Assembly: GCF_026586665.1 (NCBI RefSeq) | Contig: NZ_JAODIY010000004.1 | Location: 390,301 to 454,300 of the forward strand | Origin: Halovenus rubra | Lineage (GTDB): Archaea; Halobacteriota; Halobacteria; Halobacteriales; Haloarculaceae | Reading direction: 5' to 3' | Length of the DNA stretch: 64,000 nt | Shown here: in pieces, positions 51,498 through 60,423 of the stretch | How the letters are laid out: every line of letters begins with the position of its first letter | Position numbering within the stretch: the stretch's first letter is position 1 | Translations under genes and position numbers: made by a program | The notes under the pieces: model-generated | What the model was told of the DNA's origin: nothing | Databases searched by the model: none | What the model saw: the letters and a program-made list of their open reading frames with translations, nothing else

Positions 51498-54374
51498 TTA
51501 GTGTCGCCCTTTGAGCACCGATACCAGCGTTACAGCCAAAAGAGCGACCGCCACCGTCACGAGTCCCAAGCCAGGACCGTTATCGTCTGTACTTGGCGTA
51601 CTGTTGTCAACATCTGTCGACGCCGGAGAGTCGGTCTCTGAGTCAGTATCTGTGCTGCTCGGGGTCTGTGTTTGCTCCGCAGAGTTCGGTGTTGTTTCTG
51701 ACGGCGTTTCATCTCGATTATTTACCTCAGAATCACCTCCTTTATCGGCCGATTCGAGGCTATATATGCTTTTTCCGGTCTGTGCGTACACCTGCTCATC
51801 CGTCGCTATTGGAGTGATTGGCAGTAATCCATTAGTGACGAACGTCCATTGCCGGTCGCCAGTTGACCCGTTGAGTGCCATCAGTAGCCCAGCGTCGCTA
51901 CCGACATAGAGGGTGTTATTCGATACCACCAGTTGCCTCGTCACACTGCCACCGATGTCGTTCGTAAACCGATATTCTCCGGAGTCTACATCAATTGCAT
52001 GGAGTTGACCACCAGACGTTCCAGCGTAGACAGTTCCTGTTGGGGAGACTGATACTGTGCTTACCGACTCATTCAGCGTGACCTGCCAGTGCTGGCTTCC
52101 ATGTTGTCTGTTGAACGAGAGCAACGTTGTTGCACCGGATGTAACACCTCGCTTAACGGCATATACTCTGGTAGCAGTTACTTCCGTGAGTGAACTCACG
52201 GTTCCGTTTACTTTTTGCCTCCAACGTCTCTCACCGCCAACCGCGTCGACAGCATGGATTTGGCTACTCCGATTTTGGCCGTTGAAGCTTGCCGCGTAGA
52301 CCATCTCATCTTCAACCATCGGTGCAGTGAGAACCGACCCGTTGACAGTCATGTTCCAGGCGGTCTTGCCGGTCGACTGATTGAATGCTGACACACTGTC
52401 TCGACTATTTGCCAAGACATGCGAGTTTGTAACTTTCAGGCTAGCGGTGACGGGACCATCGGTCGACTGTATCCACTGTTTCTCGCCCGTTGTGGCGTTG
52501 AGAGCGGCAACTCTCGAGCGAGTGGACCCAACATACACTGTGTTGTTCTCGACTCTCGGTGTTCCGATAAAACTCCCGCTCATATTCTTTTGCCACTGGA
52601 CTGCCCCAGTCTGCCCATCGAGTGCAATCACTGTCGATTGAGTTGTCCCGACGTAGGCAGTCCCGTTTACCACCGCTGGCGTAGCAATGATGCCCTCGTT
52701 CAGTTGGTGTGTCCAGACAGCGGTGCCTGTCGTTTCGTTCACCGCACGGATGGTTCCATTGAGAGTAGCGAGGTGAAGCATTCCATCGGCCGCAGCTGAA
52801 AAGTCAGAAGTGCGACCGGGTACCGCAGTCTGCCATTTCTGTTCGGGTTGTTGCCACGGTTCCACAGTCTGAGACTCATTTGCAGACGGTGCAGCACCAC
52901 GAGCCACCGCCTGGAGCGCATCAACGGTCGGTGCATTGACAACTCGGACTTGGCTACCGTTCCGTTCTACGTAAAACGCGTCTGTGAACCCGTCTTGTTG
53001 TGGAATCCGGTATGTGTTGGCCCGTCCGTCGATTGCGTTGGCGTCGTGGTATGCCAGTAGCTTCCGGTAGGCCCTGTGGAACGCTTTAGCATCAGAGTGA
53101 CTGTCCCAGCGAGTCTTATAAATATACCCTGTCTTATCGCCCTCGCTTGTGACGTATGGGAGCAATCGGTCACCGTCCCACCCAGCTGTGACTGAATGAT
53201 TGTACCCAAGCTGCACTGCATCACGGAAACCTCCAATCAGATGGTTCTCTCTTGGGATTATATATCCTGGTTCGCTCATCTCCATTGCAGGAGAGACCAT
53301 CGAGACATATAACCCGGCTTCACCAACCGAACTCGTGACGCGCTCACCTCCTTTTCTGCGATTTTTGAGTGGTTTCCATGCTTCAGAACTCGTGTCCGTT
53401 ATCGTCAAACTTGTCGGCTCATCTTCGCGATACGCCGCAGGATGAATAATCTGCTCAGTGCTTGCTGGTGGGTTTTCATAGAGCGTGTTTACCGCCTTCC
53501 AGCCCTGCTGTTGGTGACGCTCACGGACAAACGCATACCCAGACTCATAGGGTTGCCGGAACAACCGGTGCATTCCATCATTCAGACCTGACAGCTGCGG
53601 GCTCGCGCTCCGCTCGGGCCGGTAACAGGTCTCATCCCATTCGTCGGTACAGCGTTGTTCGTATAAGTTTTGGACGTAGTTAGCGTCACCTTCGACGTAG
53701 CCGTTCCGCGTGTTCCGTTCCTCAATTGTCTCAACCCACGGCAGAGTGAACTGATTGTCCTGTTGTGCGTGGAATAGCTCCTGTGAGAGGACACCTTCCT
53801 GTATCTGCAGGACCGAAGCGTTTGGCGAAATCATCGTTACATCACGGCTCTCGGGGCTGTAATACGCGCTAACACCACTGCCAAACAACACACGCCGAGA
53901 TTCAACAGCGTTTTGAGACTGGTTAATCAAGAACAGTGATTCATACTGTGTGTTTAGCTGCGTTCGATATGTTTCACTGTAGTTTTGTTCGTCGGTCTCG
54001 TTACGCTGTTGTTGCTGGTAGATTACTCGGACCGGGGGAGTGCGATCGAACTCGATGCCTCGGACCGTCTCAACTCTTGCCATCGTCCGCGCGACGACCG
54101 CCTTTAGCTCTGTTTGGTTGATACCGTTCGACTGGTCGATTGATAGAGTAGCGTTGGCCCATACACCGTTCTCCCAGCCCAGGGTGTCCGCTGGTGGATC
54201 TGGAATGTCGCTTTCGACGACCGATGCCGCAACTGTGTAGTTACTGTCTGTGGAAATCTCAGAGTCAGTGTCGGCTGCCACTTCGCTAACAAAAACACAC
54301 GAAAAAAGCAAAAATATCACACATAACGAAAGTAGCAGCCGCTTAGTCCGTTGGTTTCTGCTATGTTTCATCAC
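51498..54374 (-). CDS. Hvo_1808-type surface protein fused to a PQQ-like beta-propeller
   Basis: A 958-residue exported protein. Signal peptide (about 1-34). Residues 50-500 match the Hvo_1808 surface protein family: ADTLGWENGVWANATLSIDQSNG, ELKAVVARTMARVETVRGIEF, an ELFHAQQDNQF block that resembles a metallopeptidase-like ExxHxLQD motif with Phe in place of a ligand, and DAFYVERNG. Residues about 515-865 are repeated propeller blades of PQQ-binding-like type (AVNETTGTAVWTHQL, ALDGQTGAVQWQK, ALNATTGEKQWIQ, ALNGSTGDRQWTF). A Thr/Ser/Asp-rich stalk and C-terminal TM helix (about 932-953) follow. Many NxS/T sites. Membrane-anchored, extracellular; probably a sensor, binder or structural protein. 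Confidence 0.85.
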   Translation of the reverse strand: MMKHSRNQRTKRLLLSLCVIFLLFSCVFVSEVAADTDSEISTDSNYTVAASVVESDIPDPPADTLGWENGVWANATLSIDQSNGINQTELKAVVARTMARVETVRGIEFDRTPPVRVIYQQQQRNETDEQNYSETYRTQLNTQYESLFLINQSQNAVESRRVLFGSGVSAYYSPESRDVTMISPNASVLQIQEGVLSQELFHAQQDNQFTLPWVETIEERNTRNGYVEGDANYVQNLYEQRCTDEWDETCYRPERSASPQLSGLNDGMHRLFRQPYESGYAFVRERHQQQGWKAVNTLYENPPASTEQIIHPAAYREDEPTSLTITDTSSEAWKPLKNRRKGGERVTSSVGEAGLYVSMVSPAMEMSEPGYIIPRENHLIGGFRDAVQLGYNHSVTAGWDGDRLLPYVTSEGDKTGYIYKTRWDSHSDAKAFHRAYRKLLAYHDANAIDGRANTYRIPQQDGFTDAFYVERNGSQVRVVNAPTVDALQAVARGAAPSANESQTVEPWQQPEQKWQTAVPGRTSDFSAAADGMLHLATLNGTIRAVNETTGTAVWTHQLNEGIIATPAVVNGTAYVGTTQSTVIALDGQTGAVQWQKNMSGSFIGTPRVENNTVYVGSTRSRVAALNATTGEKQWIQSTDGPVTASLKVTNSHVLANSRDSVSAFNQSTGKTAWNMTVNGSVLTAPMVEDEMVYAASFNGQNRSSQIHAVDAVGGERRWRQKVNGTVSSLTEVTATRVYAVKRGVTSGATTLLSFNRQHGSQHWQVTLNESVSTVSVSPTGTVYAGTSGGQLHAIDVDSGEYRFTNDIGGSVTRQLVVSNNTLYVGSDAGLLMALNGSTGDRQWTFVTNGLLPITPIATDEQVYAQTGKSIYSLESADKGGDSEVNNRDETPSETTPNSAEQTQTPSSTDTDSETDSPASTDVDNSTPSTDDNGPGLGLVTVAVALLAVTLVSVLKGRH

Positions 54375-54887
54375 CTTCAGTTCTGGACCTCATATATAAA
54401 AGCCTGCGCTTGAGGCTGTCTACCCAGAGACTGTGAGAAACGTTTAATTCGCTGGGAGTATAGCGCCAGAGCGTAGCGCTGTTGTAAATATAGCTATCTT
54501 GGGGAAGTATGTTCACTCCCGTTGCTTCAACGTCGGTAGCAAGGTCTTCCAGAACTGCGTCGGTAGCTGTTGGCTCAATTGTCCGTCGAGTTGGAAGATA
54601 CGTTTACAAAATAGCTGTCGTCATCGCTAACCATGAGCGGGGAGGTGATATCACCAGTCCAATCGTTGAGCTATGAGAACCCTTCTGCACGTCCTCCTCT
54701 ATAGATGAACAAGGTGAGTGCCTTAGGACTTGATCCCGAGGCGGTTCACTAGTAGTTGCTGAAAGTGGAACGACCGTGGTTGACCGGTGGCTGTCCTTGC
54801 TTGCTTATTGCCCTCACAGAGAGGTACGGACACGACTCTTGTAGCGTCGTGATTTATATTCCGGGTATTCGACAGTACCGATGACAG
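54375..54887. other. Intergenic region with gene remnants
   Basis: About 510 bases. On the minus strand an open frame without a start codon runs from about 54606 to 54367 (about 80 codons; contains ATDAVLEDLATDVEATGVN and TLWRYTPSELNVSHSLW). A short ATG-led frame in another phase lies directly upstream (MVSDDDSYFVNVSS), as if one gene were broken by a frameshift. On the plus strand 54704-54750 encodes MNKVSALGLDPEAV then two stops. I recognise none of these. They suggest decay, consistent with IS debris 5 kb away. Confidence 0.35.
54851..54858 (+). promoter_or_regulatory. TATA box of the 54888 lipoprotein gene
   Basis: GATTTATA, ten bases after a GTAGCG element (54841-54846) and 29 bases before the ATG. 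The same GTAGCG and GATTTATA pair stands before the mirrored lipoprotein gene at 57109. Confidence 0.6.
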
Positions 54888-55496
54888 ATGTCGGGAAAGG
54901 ATCGTACGGAGAGCGAGCACGCGAGCGGGAAGACAACGCGACGAGTGAACAGGCGTCGAGTGATGAAAGCAGTCGGTGCGTCGGTTGTGATGACCGGAGT
55001 AGCTGGTTGCTCGAGTAACGACAGCGATAGCAACGAAGACAATGCTGACGATACAGACGGAAACAGCGAGGGGAACGACGAAAGCACTGAGAGTACCCAA
55101 GGCGGCGCTCAACAGAGCAGTTCGATAGCAGTTGTGGAGGCGTATTACACGGCAAACAGCGCCGAAGCCGCCAGTGAGTTGGTCCATCCGGCGTCGGATC
55201 TCGAACCGAATCCCGCCGAATACGTCGATGATTTCGAAGTTGAATTTCTCGAAGGCGAAATCATCGCCGAAGACATCGACATCCAGACTCTTGAAGACGA
55301 AGAACTGACTGTTTTTTCGATCAGCGAAGCGGTGCTCGAAGAAGTTAATAGTGATGAACGGACGCACCTCGTCGAAGGGACTTTTGAATATCAGGCTGAT
55401 GATGGCTCGGAAGATGTGCCACAGATTCTTCTCCCTGCGACAAACGATGGCGATTGGTACGTCCTTGACAAACCTGCACAGACAACCTCCTTCTGA
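54888..55496 (+). CDS. Tat-exported lipoprotein
   Basis: A 202-residue lipoprotein. Polar head, then Tat motif VNRRRVMKAVGASVV and lipobox GVAGC (Cys at about residue 41), an Asp/Asn/Glu/Ser linker (43-78) and a domain of about 120 residues with VVEAYYTANSAEAASELVHP, then LEPNPAEYVDDFEVEFLEGE and a C-terminal beta part (DGDWYVLDKP). The folded part resembles NTF2-like/DUF4878-type domains (helix with AYYxAxxxxDxxxxxxLxHP) but identity is unsure. It is followed by the GIDE gene after 24 bases. N-terminus and promoter are duplicated in the 57109 gene. Confidence 0.8.
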   Translation: MSGKDRTESEHASGKTTRRVNRRRVMKAVGASVVMTGVAGCSSNDSDSNEDNADDTDGNSEGNDESTESTQGGAQQSSSIAVVEAYYTANSAEAASELVHPASDLEPNPAEYVDDFEVEFLEGEIIAEDIDIQTLEDEELTVFSISEAVLEEVNSDERTHLVEGTFEYQADDGSEDVPQILLPATNDGDWYVLDKPAQTTSF

Positions 55497-55520
55497 TACT
55501 ATCAGACAAAACATTGCACA

Positions 55521-56282
55521 ATGACTGAAATCCCACAACCTGTCGTCGGCGCCGTAGCGCTCGCCCTCGTTGTCGTCGGTGCGTACATCACCTACCAAGC
55601 ACTGGGGAAGCTACAGAGAGGGTGGATCATCTGGCAGAACGACCCTATCGATGCAGGGGACGTCGAGTACGAGGACGGTGTCGTCGAGGTCCAGGGGAAA
55701 GTCGAACAACTCGAAGACGAGTTGCTCACCACCGAATACACCGACACGGAGGCGGTAGTCCACGAGTACAAGCTCCAGGTGCATGAGGAAAACCGGACCG
55801 GCGACCAAGGAACCGAATGGGAGACCGTCGATAGCGGCACAGAGGTCCAACCGTTCTACGTGACTGACGAGACTGGGAGTGTGGCCGTCGATCCGGACGG
55901 GGCGACCGTCTCGCTGGACGTAGAGAAGGTCTCAGGAGGCTCCGAGATAGATGTCGGACCAGTAGATGCCTCGACGAGCAAGCGGCACGAGGGACGACTG
56001 GCACCCGGAGATCACGTACACGTCTTCGGGCAGAAGCGTGACGCTCAGGGAGACGGTCCGGACAGTGTACGGTTCTACATCGGTGACGGTGGTGAGACGG
56101 ACACGTTCTCCGTCTCCGATACGACGGAGACACGGACGGTCGTGCGGTACATTGGCGGTGGCCTCCTGTCTTTGATATTCGGTCTAGCCGCACTCGCGGT
56201 GGGTGGTTTCCTGGCGCTCGTGTTGCTCGGGCAACTCGAATTTTCTGACATCGGTTTACAGTTGATCGCCTCTCTGACATAG
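55521..56282 (+). CDS. GIDE-domain membrane protein
   Basis: A 253-residue protein with an N-terminal helix (about 7-27) and a C-terminal hydrophobic pair (about 208-248). The middle matches the GIDE domain (RSxxxGxV-like start GVVEVQGKVEQLEDELLTTEYT, then VVHEYKLQVHEENR, WETVDSGTEVQPFYVTDETGSVAVDPDGA). In eukaryotic MUL1/MAPL this domain lies between two TM helices next to a RING finger. No RING is present, so it is not a ubiquitin ligase despite database naming. Likely operon partner of the lipoprotein gene. Base composition is G+C richer than flanking spacers. Confidence 0.78.
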   Translation: MTEIPQPVVGAVALALVVVGAYITYQALGKLQRGWIIWQNDPIDAGDVEYEDGVVEVQGKVEQLEDELLTTEYTDTEAVVHEYKLQVHEENRTGDQGTEWETVDSGTEVQPFYVTDETGSVAVDPDGATVSLDVEKVSGGSEIDVGPVDASTSKRHEGRLAPGDHVHVFGQKRDAQGDGPDSVRFYIGDGGETDTFSVSDTTETRTVVRYIGGGLLSLIFGLAALAVGGFLALVLLGQLEFSDIGLQLIASLT

Positions 56283-56404
56283 GCGCTGTCGGCACACCCG
56301 GGCAGGCCTGCTGAGACTGCTGAAATCGCTTGGAAGGGATCACAGTCGGCTTGTTTTCTTCCCCGCGATTGGTTCTCAGCGTCGTGAGGTAACTCCTGTT
56401 CCTC

Positions 56405-57109
56405 TCAGGATGAGCAGTAGACTCCCTCGGCAAAGGGACCATCACAATGTAACAGAATCTCATAGGACGCGACCTCCTCGGGATCGGCATCCATGGCTGG
56501 TGTAGCCTCCACAGAACTGACTTCGTCGGGACCTATTTCCGTTGTGGTCGGATACGCGACGCTATCGCCAGTAGTCTCTAACGCCGTCCCGCTCTCGTCG
56601 TATGGGACAATTTGGTAGGTGTACTCCCGTGCATCTGCTTGCTGATCACCGTTGTTTCGAATAGCTACCCGGACATTGAACTCGATATCGGTGACCTCAG
56701 ATTCCCACGCAACGATTTCGAGTTCCGAGATATCATCTCTGCCCACACTACCCATGGACTCCTGAACAAACTCTTCATCGTTTCCGCCCTCGTTTTCGGA
56801 ACTATCTTGATCTCCGGACTGTGTATCCTCGGGGTCCTCGTCCTCAGCATTGTTGCTTCCACCTCCGCCCGAGTCACCACTACTTGTATCGTCCCCGCTG
56901 GTATCTTCTGACTCGGCGGAGTCATCATTGCTTTCCCCGTCTGCATTGGTGCCATCGTCGTCTCCGGTATCGGTGTCGTTGCCCGAGCAGCCAGCCAAAC
57001 CGGATACCACGACTGACGCGCCGACTGTCTTCAAGACTCGCCGTCGGTTTGTTCGCTGCGAGGCGGAACTGTTCTTCTGTCGACTAGTTTTACGACTGTT
57101 TTCTGACAT
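56405..57109 (-). CDS. Tat-exported lipoprotein, mirrored paralogue
   Basis: A 234-residue lipoprotein with QRTNRRRVLKTVGASVVVSG and LAGC lipobox, nearly the same leader as the 54888 protein. Then a long Asp/Gly/Ser/Glu linker (about 45-115) and a domain with LEIVAWESEVTDIEFNVRVAIRNNGDQQ, YTYQIVPYDESGTAL and ISSVEATPA-like SSVEATPAMD, which resembles a FxLYD/CARDB-like Ig fold. So the two share signal, lipobox and promoter but not the folded domain. Convergent to the GIDE gene. Function unknown. Confidence 0.8.
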   Translation of the reverse strand: MSENSRKTSRQKNSSASQRTNRRRVLKTVGASVVVSGLAGCSGNDTDTGDDDGTNADGESNDDSAESEDTSGDDTSSGDSGGGGSNNAEDEDPEDTQSGDQDSSENEGGNDEEFVQESMGSVGRDDISELEIVAWESEVTDIEFNVRVAIRNNGDQQADAREYTYQIVPYDESGTALETTGDSVAYPTTTEIGPDEVSSVEATPAMDADPEEVASYEILLHCDGPFAEGVYCSS

Positions 57110-57137
57110 CAGTAATGGTATACTGGGGGATGCTGAT

Positions 57138-57145
57138 TATAAATC
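57138..57145 (-). promoter_or_regulatory. TATA box of the 57109 lipoprotein gene
   Basis: On the minus strand GATTTATA, 29 bases before the ATG, preceded by GTAGCG (57150-57155). Nearly the same layout as the box at 54851, in mirror orientation. Confidence 0.6.
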
Positions 57146-57247
57146 GGAACGCTACACTGGTCGTGTCTCCCACAACGTAGCATACAAGCAGGGTCTTGCC
57201 GACCGACTGCGCTAGATCATCAAGTCGACCGGTCGCAAAATTTCAAC

Positions 57248-59215
57248 TCAAGTCCTCACTGGCGGGGCCTCAAAGAGTTCTGATAGGATGTTCAGTTCGC
57301 TTTTGCGGAGATGGGCGTGTACGGTCGAGCGTGCAATTCCGAGTGCCTCCGCTACCTCTTCAGCGGTGCTTTCGCGTGGCCAAGAGAAGTAACCGACCCT
57401 GTAGGCAACTTCAAGCACTTCCCGCTGACGGGGCGTTAGCTCGTCGAGTAGACCGTCCGGTTGTGCGTTCGTCATTTGGTCAGGTGCTCGCTCACGTGTC
57501 GCCAATAGGTCCACTTCAGGGCACTCTTTGCTCACACGGTCGACAATATGTGAAACGTCGGCGTCAGTTGGCGCTGTCACGACAAATCGTGTCTCGTCCG
57601 TACTTACAGTCGCTTCCTGTAGGGATGCACCGGTGGTAGTAAGAACGTCGAGTAATGGCGATGATGAGAGGATAACTTCCAACCGGCCTGACTCTGAGCC
57701 ATTGGTGATGACTCGGGTACGTCTAACCTCTGTACACGCCTGAATCGAATCCGCGGCCTTGTTTGGTGGGACCCCCTCGGTAGAGAGATGGAGAAGCCAC
57801 CCCTCGCTGTTCGGGAGGGACCCTTCGAGGGTAACAACCCCCTCGAAACTGGTGGCAGGGAACATTGGCGACGGATCTCCGGGTGCACCCTCGAATTCGA
57901 GTTCGACGACAGTACTCGCAAACACCAATTGCTGCGTTCTTGCAGCATGCAACACAGTTCCGAGTAGATGACCGAGAACTTCCAGTGCCGTTAGCTCCCG
58001 ACTATTGAACGCGTTCGCCCGTTCAGTTCCGAGAACGAGACAACCATAGACCGCATCACCGTGGTCCAGTGGGACGGCAACCAATGCCTCGGCGCCGCTA
58101 CTCTCTGTGATTTCCCACTGTTGTTTCCTTGAGGGGTTCTGACAGATCGAAACTGCTGGATTGTCTGTGTCTACTGCTTGCTCTATTATTCCCTTTTCAT
58201 CACTCTCGGCTGATGGGTCCACCTGTACCGTTCCGGGTTCGCTCTCGAACCCTTCTGTGGCGACAGCTGTAAGTCGGTCCGTTCCACGTTCACGCTGACC
58301 GACCCAGGCACACTGATAGAGGTCAGTTTCCACCGCGTGCTCGCAGAGGAGTTGCATAATCGGCCCCCTGTTACCCGTCCGGATCACTTCCTGTGTGGTC
58401 TCGAACAGCAGTGAGTTGATCTGGTTTAGCGTCGCGAGTTCGTCTCGCTGGCGCCGAATTTTCTGCTCTCGTTCAAGACGAGCAGAGATATCACGCGCAA
58501 TCCCACATCTGAACGAGCGCCCCGTTTCGGTACTCTCAAACGACGTCCCACTGAACTCATGTGGAATGCGTTCACCTTCGGCAGTGAGGATGTCGACTCT
58601 GACACGCCGGTCTTCAATACTTTCGATTGCCTGCATCAGTCCAGGGACGTATTCGTATTGATCCTCCGGAACGAAATCTCGGGGATTCATCTCCCCGATA
58701 TCCTCGTAGCTGTATCCCGTCTTTTCAGCCAGTTGTTCGTTCCAGAACCAGAAACGGCCATCGTCCCCGATGACATACACGACATCGTCGATGGTGCTGA
58801 GAACAGTTCGCCCTAGCCTAGAGGGTTCTCCCATCAAAAGTCGCTCCGGATTTGCTGGATCGGTCTCTTCAGTTGGACTCTTTTCGGCGATTGACCAGAC
58901 GATGAGACTTTTGTCTTCTCGGTACGAGAGCGTGAGTTCGACGTACACCCGTTCAGTTCTCCCGATCCACACGTCTCCCTGCCAGTGATCGTCTTCCCGA
59001 ACGGTTCCCAGCGCAGTCCGTACCTGTTCGATTGTTCTCGGTTCAAACAGTAGCTCCCACGGAGAGCCTTGGAGGACCTCTCGTTCGGTTCCGACAGTCT
59101 CTGCGAATACCGGCGACACGTACTCCATCTCCCCACCTTGCTGGATCCCGACACCCCCTGGAAGCGCTTGGGCTAACTCTTGCCAATTGAGTGAGGATTG
59201 CACTTCCCTTTCCAT
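57248..59215 (-). CDS. BAT-type regulator: PAS-PAS-GAF-HTH
   Basis: A 655-residue soluble regulator of the bacterio-opsin-activator family. PAS 1 (about 8-112), PAS 2 (about 135-255; VVYVIGDDGRFWFWNEQLAEKTGYSYEDIGEM), GAF (about 275-425; LLCEHAVETDLYQCAWVG), BAT domain (430-580) and C-terminal HTH_10 (about 598-650; LTPRQREVLEVAYRVGYFSWPRESTAEEVAEALGIARSTVHAHLRKSE). No kinase domain. It would sense light, redox or a small ligand and bind DNA directly. It is not next to opsin genes here; the targets may include the adjacent lipoproteins. Start ATG 59215. Confidence 0.88.
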   Translation of the reverse strand: MEREVQSSLNWQELAQALPGGVGIQQGGEMEYVSPVFAETVGTEREVLQGSPWELLFEPRTIEQVRTALGTVREDDHWQGDVWIGRTERVYVELTLSYREDKSLIVWSIAEKSPTEETDPANPERLLMGEPSRLGRTVLSTIDDVVYVIGDDGRFWFWNEQLAEKTGYSYEDIGEMNPRDFVPEDQYEYVPGLMQAIESIEDRRVRVDILTAEGERIPHEFSGTSFESTETGRSFRCGIARDISARLEREQKIRRQRDELATLNQINSLLFETTQEVIRTGNRGPIMQLLCEHAVETDLYQCAWVGQRERGTDRLTAVATEGFESEPGTVQVDPSAESDEKGIIEQAVDTDNPAVSICQNPSRKQQWEITESSGAEALVAVPLDHGDAVYGCLVLGTERANAFNSRELTALEVLGHLLGTVLHAARTQQLVFASTVVELEFEGAPGDPSPMFPATSFEGVVTLEGSLPNSEGWLLHLSTEGVPPNKAADSIQACTEVRRTRVITNGSESGRLEVILSSSPLLDVLTTTGASLQEATVSTDETRFVVTAPTDADVSHIVDRVSKECPEVDLLATRERAPDQMTNAQPDGLLDELTPRQREVLEVAYRVGYFSWPRESTAEEVAEALGIARSTVHAHLRKSELNILSELFEAPPVRT

Positions 59216-59402
59216 TGTGATTAATCTTGACGGATAATTAATAAATTTGTTCCCGACGTGGCACAGAAATCATTTCCATATAAACACAAGGCCCCGTAAT
59301 CACTCTTCAGCAGCTACTGTGTCAGTGTATTATTTATTCCTCGGAATGGGATTTGGAACGCCAGGGTCGGGTATTAGACCTGTCCTGTCTTTATGATTTT
59401 AT

Positions 59403-59615
59403 CTATTCATAGAGACTCTCATCCCTATCTCGTTCGATTACGGCTAAACTGAACCAGATAACAGAGATGAACAGGAGTGTTGCTCCCCCTAACAGGTCTA
59501 CTTCTGTCACGCCACCTACAACCAATCCACCGGCTGAACCAAGTCCACCAAGTATCGCTGTCGGGAGTTTGAATGGGCTGAGGTTGGATCGGTATGTGAT
59601 GTACGTCTGGCCACG
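59403..59615 (-). pseudogene. 3' fragment of a membrane-protein gene
   Basis: An open frame without a start codon, 70 codons, ending at TAG 59405-59403. It encodes YRSNLSPFKLPTAILGGLGSAGG, a Gly-rich hydrophobic stretch, VDLLGGATLLFISVIWFSLAVIERDRDESL and then stop, i.e. two TM helices and a charged tail. It stops being coding exactly where the transposase remnant on the other strand begins (59615), so its 5' part was probably lost by IS insertion or rearrangement. Confidence 0.5.
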
Positions 59616-59887
59616 TCACACTGGACAGCTCCTTCTTCGAACATAACCAGACCTCACAGTACTATCTCCGGCGCCGTGGCCGGCGCGCCAAAACAATCAA
59701 GGCAACGACACTGACCGATACAGAGTCGCTGGCCGTGCTTGACGTCCATTGCTGTATCGAGCCCGAGCACGATACGAAGGCTGGACCGCGGGTTGTCCGC
59801 CGGAACGCGGATGACCTGCGGTCCGTCGCCGTCATTGTGTTACTCTGTTGGGGATGGCTCTTTTGTACGGCTAGTTTCAGCGCGTGA
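59615..59887 (+). pseudogene. IS5-type transposase remnant
   Basis: Encodes VTLDSSFFEHNQTSQYYLRR, then RRAKTIKATTLTDTESLAVLDVHC, IEPEHDTKAGPRVVRRNADDLRS, which I recognise as the middle of haloarchaeal IS5-group (DDE) transposases (LDSTxF..., ATxLVDTESxAILDVHC, HDT..., RNAGDL). The N-terminal third and the C-terminal half are missing, and after about 59840 the frame becomes nonsense and stops at 59887. No start codon. A dead insertion sequence; ends not identifiable. Confidence 0.75.
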
Positions 59888-59931
59888 AATGCGCAAGCCG
59901 ATATTTACACGTCTGGCCAGAATATCACAAC

Positions 59932-60255
59932 ATGAGCGAAAACACACCGAAAACTGTCTCAGAGAATAGAGATGCCGATACATTCCAGTACACTCTCGTT
60001 GTTGAAATAACTCGGGCAGCGTTCGCTCTTGGCATCAGCGGCGTTGTGATGACGTTTCTTCTATTTGGGCTCTCACTCGTCGAGACAGAAAAGATTGAAC
60101 CAATAATGCCCGTTTTCTTTTTTCTCTGTTTGCTCTTTCCGATTGTCCTGTACCTCTACGACCGAAACCACAGTCGCGATCTCGTTATTGCCGATTTCGT
60201 TCTCCGGATTGTGCGTCCACTTGCAGTAGTGTACCGTCTCGTCATCGGGCCGTAA
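59932..60255 (+). CDS. Two-helix membrane protein of unknown function
   Basis: A 107-residue protein starting MSENTPKTVSENRDADTFQY; a longer frame from 59884 runs back into the IS remnant and is rejected. Two hydrophobic helices (about residues 26-50 and 58-78) and a basic, partly hydrophobic C-terminus. It resembles small haloarchaeal membrane proteins commonly found as single genes; no named family recognised. It directly follows the IS debris but its own frame is intact. Confidence 0.6.
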   Translation: MSENTPKTVSENRDADTFQYTLVVEITRAAFALGISGVVMTFLLFGLSLVETEKIEPIMPVFFFLCLLFPIVLYLYDRNHSRDLVIADFVLRIVRPLAVVYRLVIGP

Positions 60256-60423
60256 TGACACAAACTGGACGGCGTTCGAGTACGGACAGTCAAGCCGTAA
60301 TCTATCAGTAGGTTTTGTTCAACTGTCTCTCTCGACTGAGCTACTGTGTTGAAAGCACAGACAGAAAGTGTGAAAATAGTCACCAATACTGAGCTTAACT
60401 AGCCTGAGCACATAGCAAGCGAC

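Noticed and set aside
54723..55598. 291-codon minus-strand frame over the lipoprotein gene
   Set aside because: Phe/Ile/Cys-rich, no motif; the plus strand has a Tat signal, lipobox and matching promoter.
55521..56282. E3 ubiquitin ligase activity for the GIDE protein
   Set aside because: No RING finger or other zinc-binding cysteines in the sequence.
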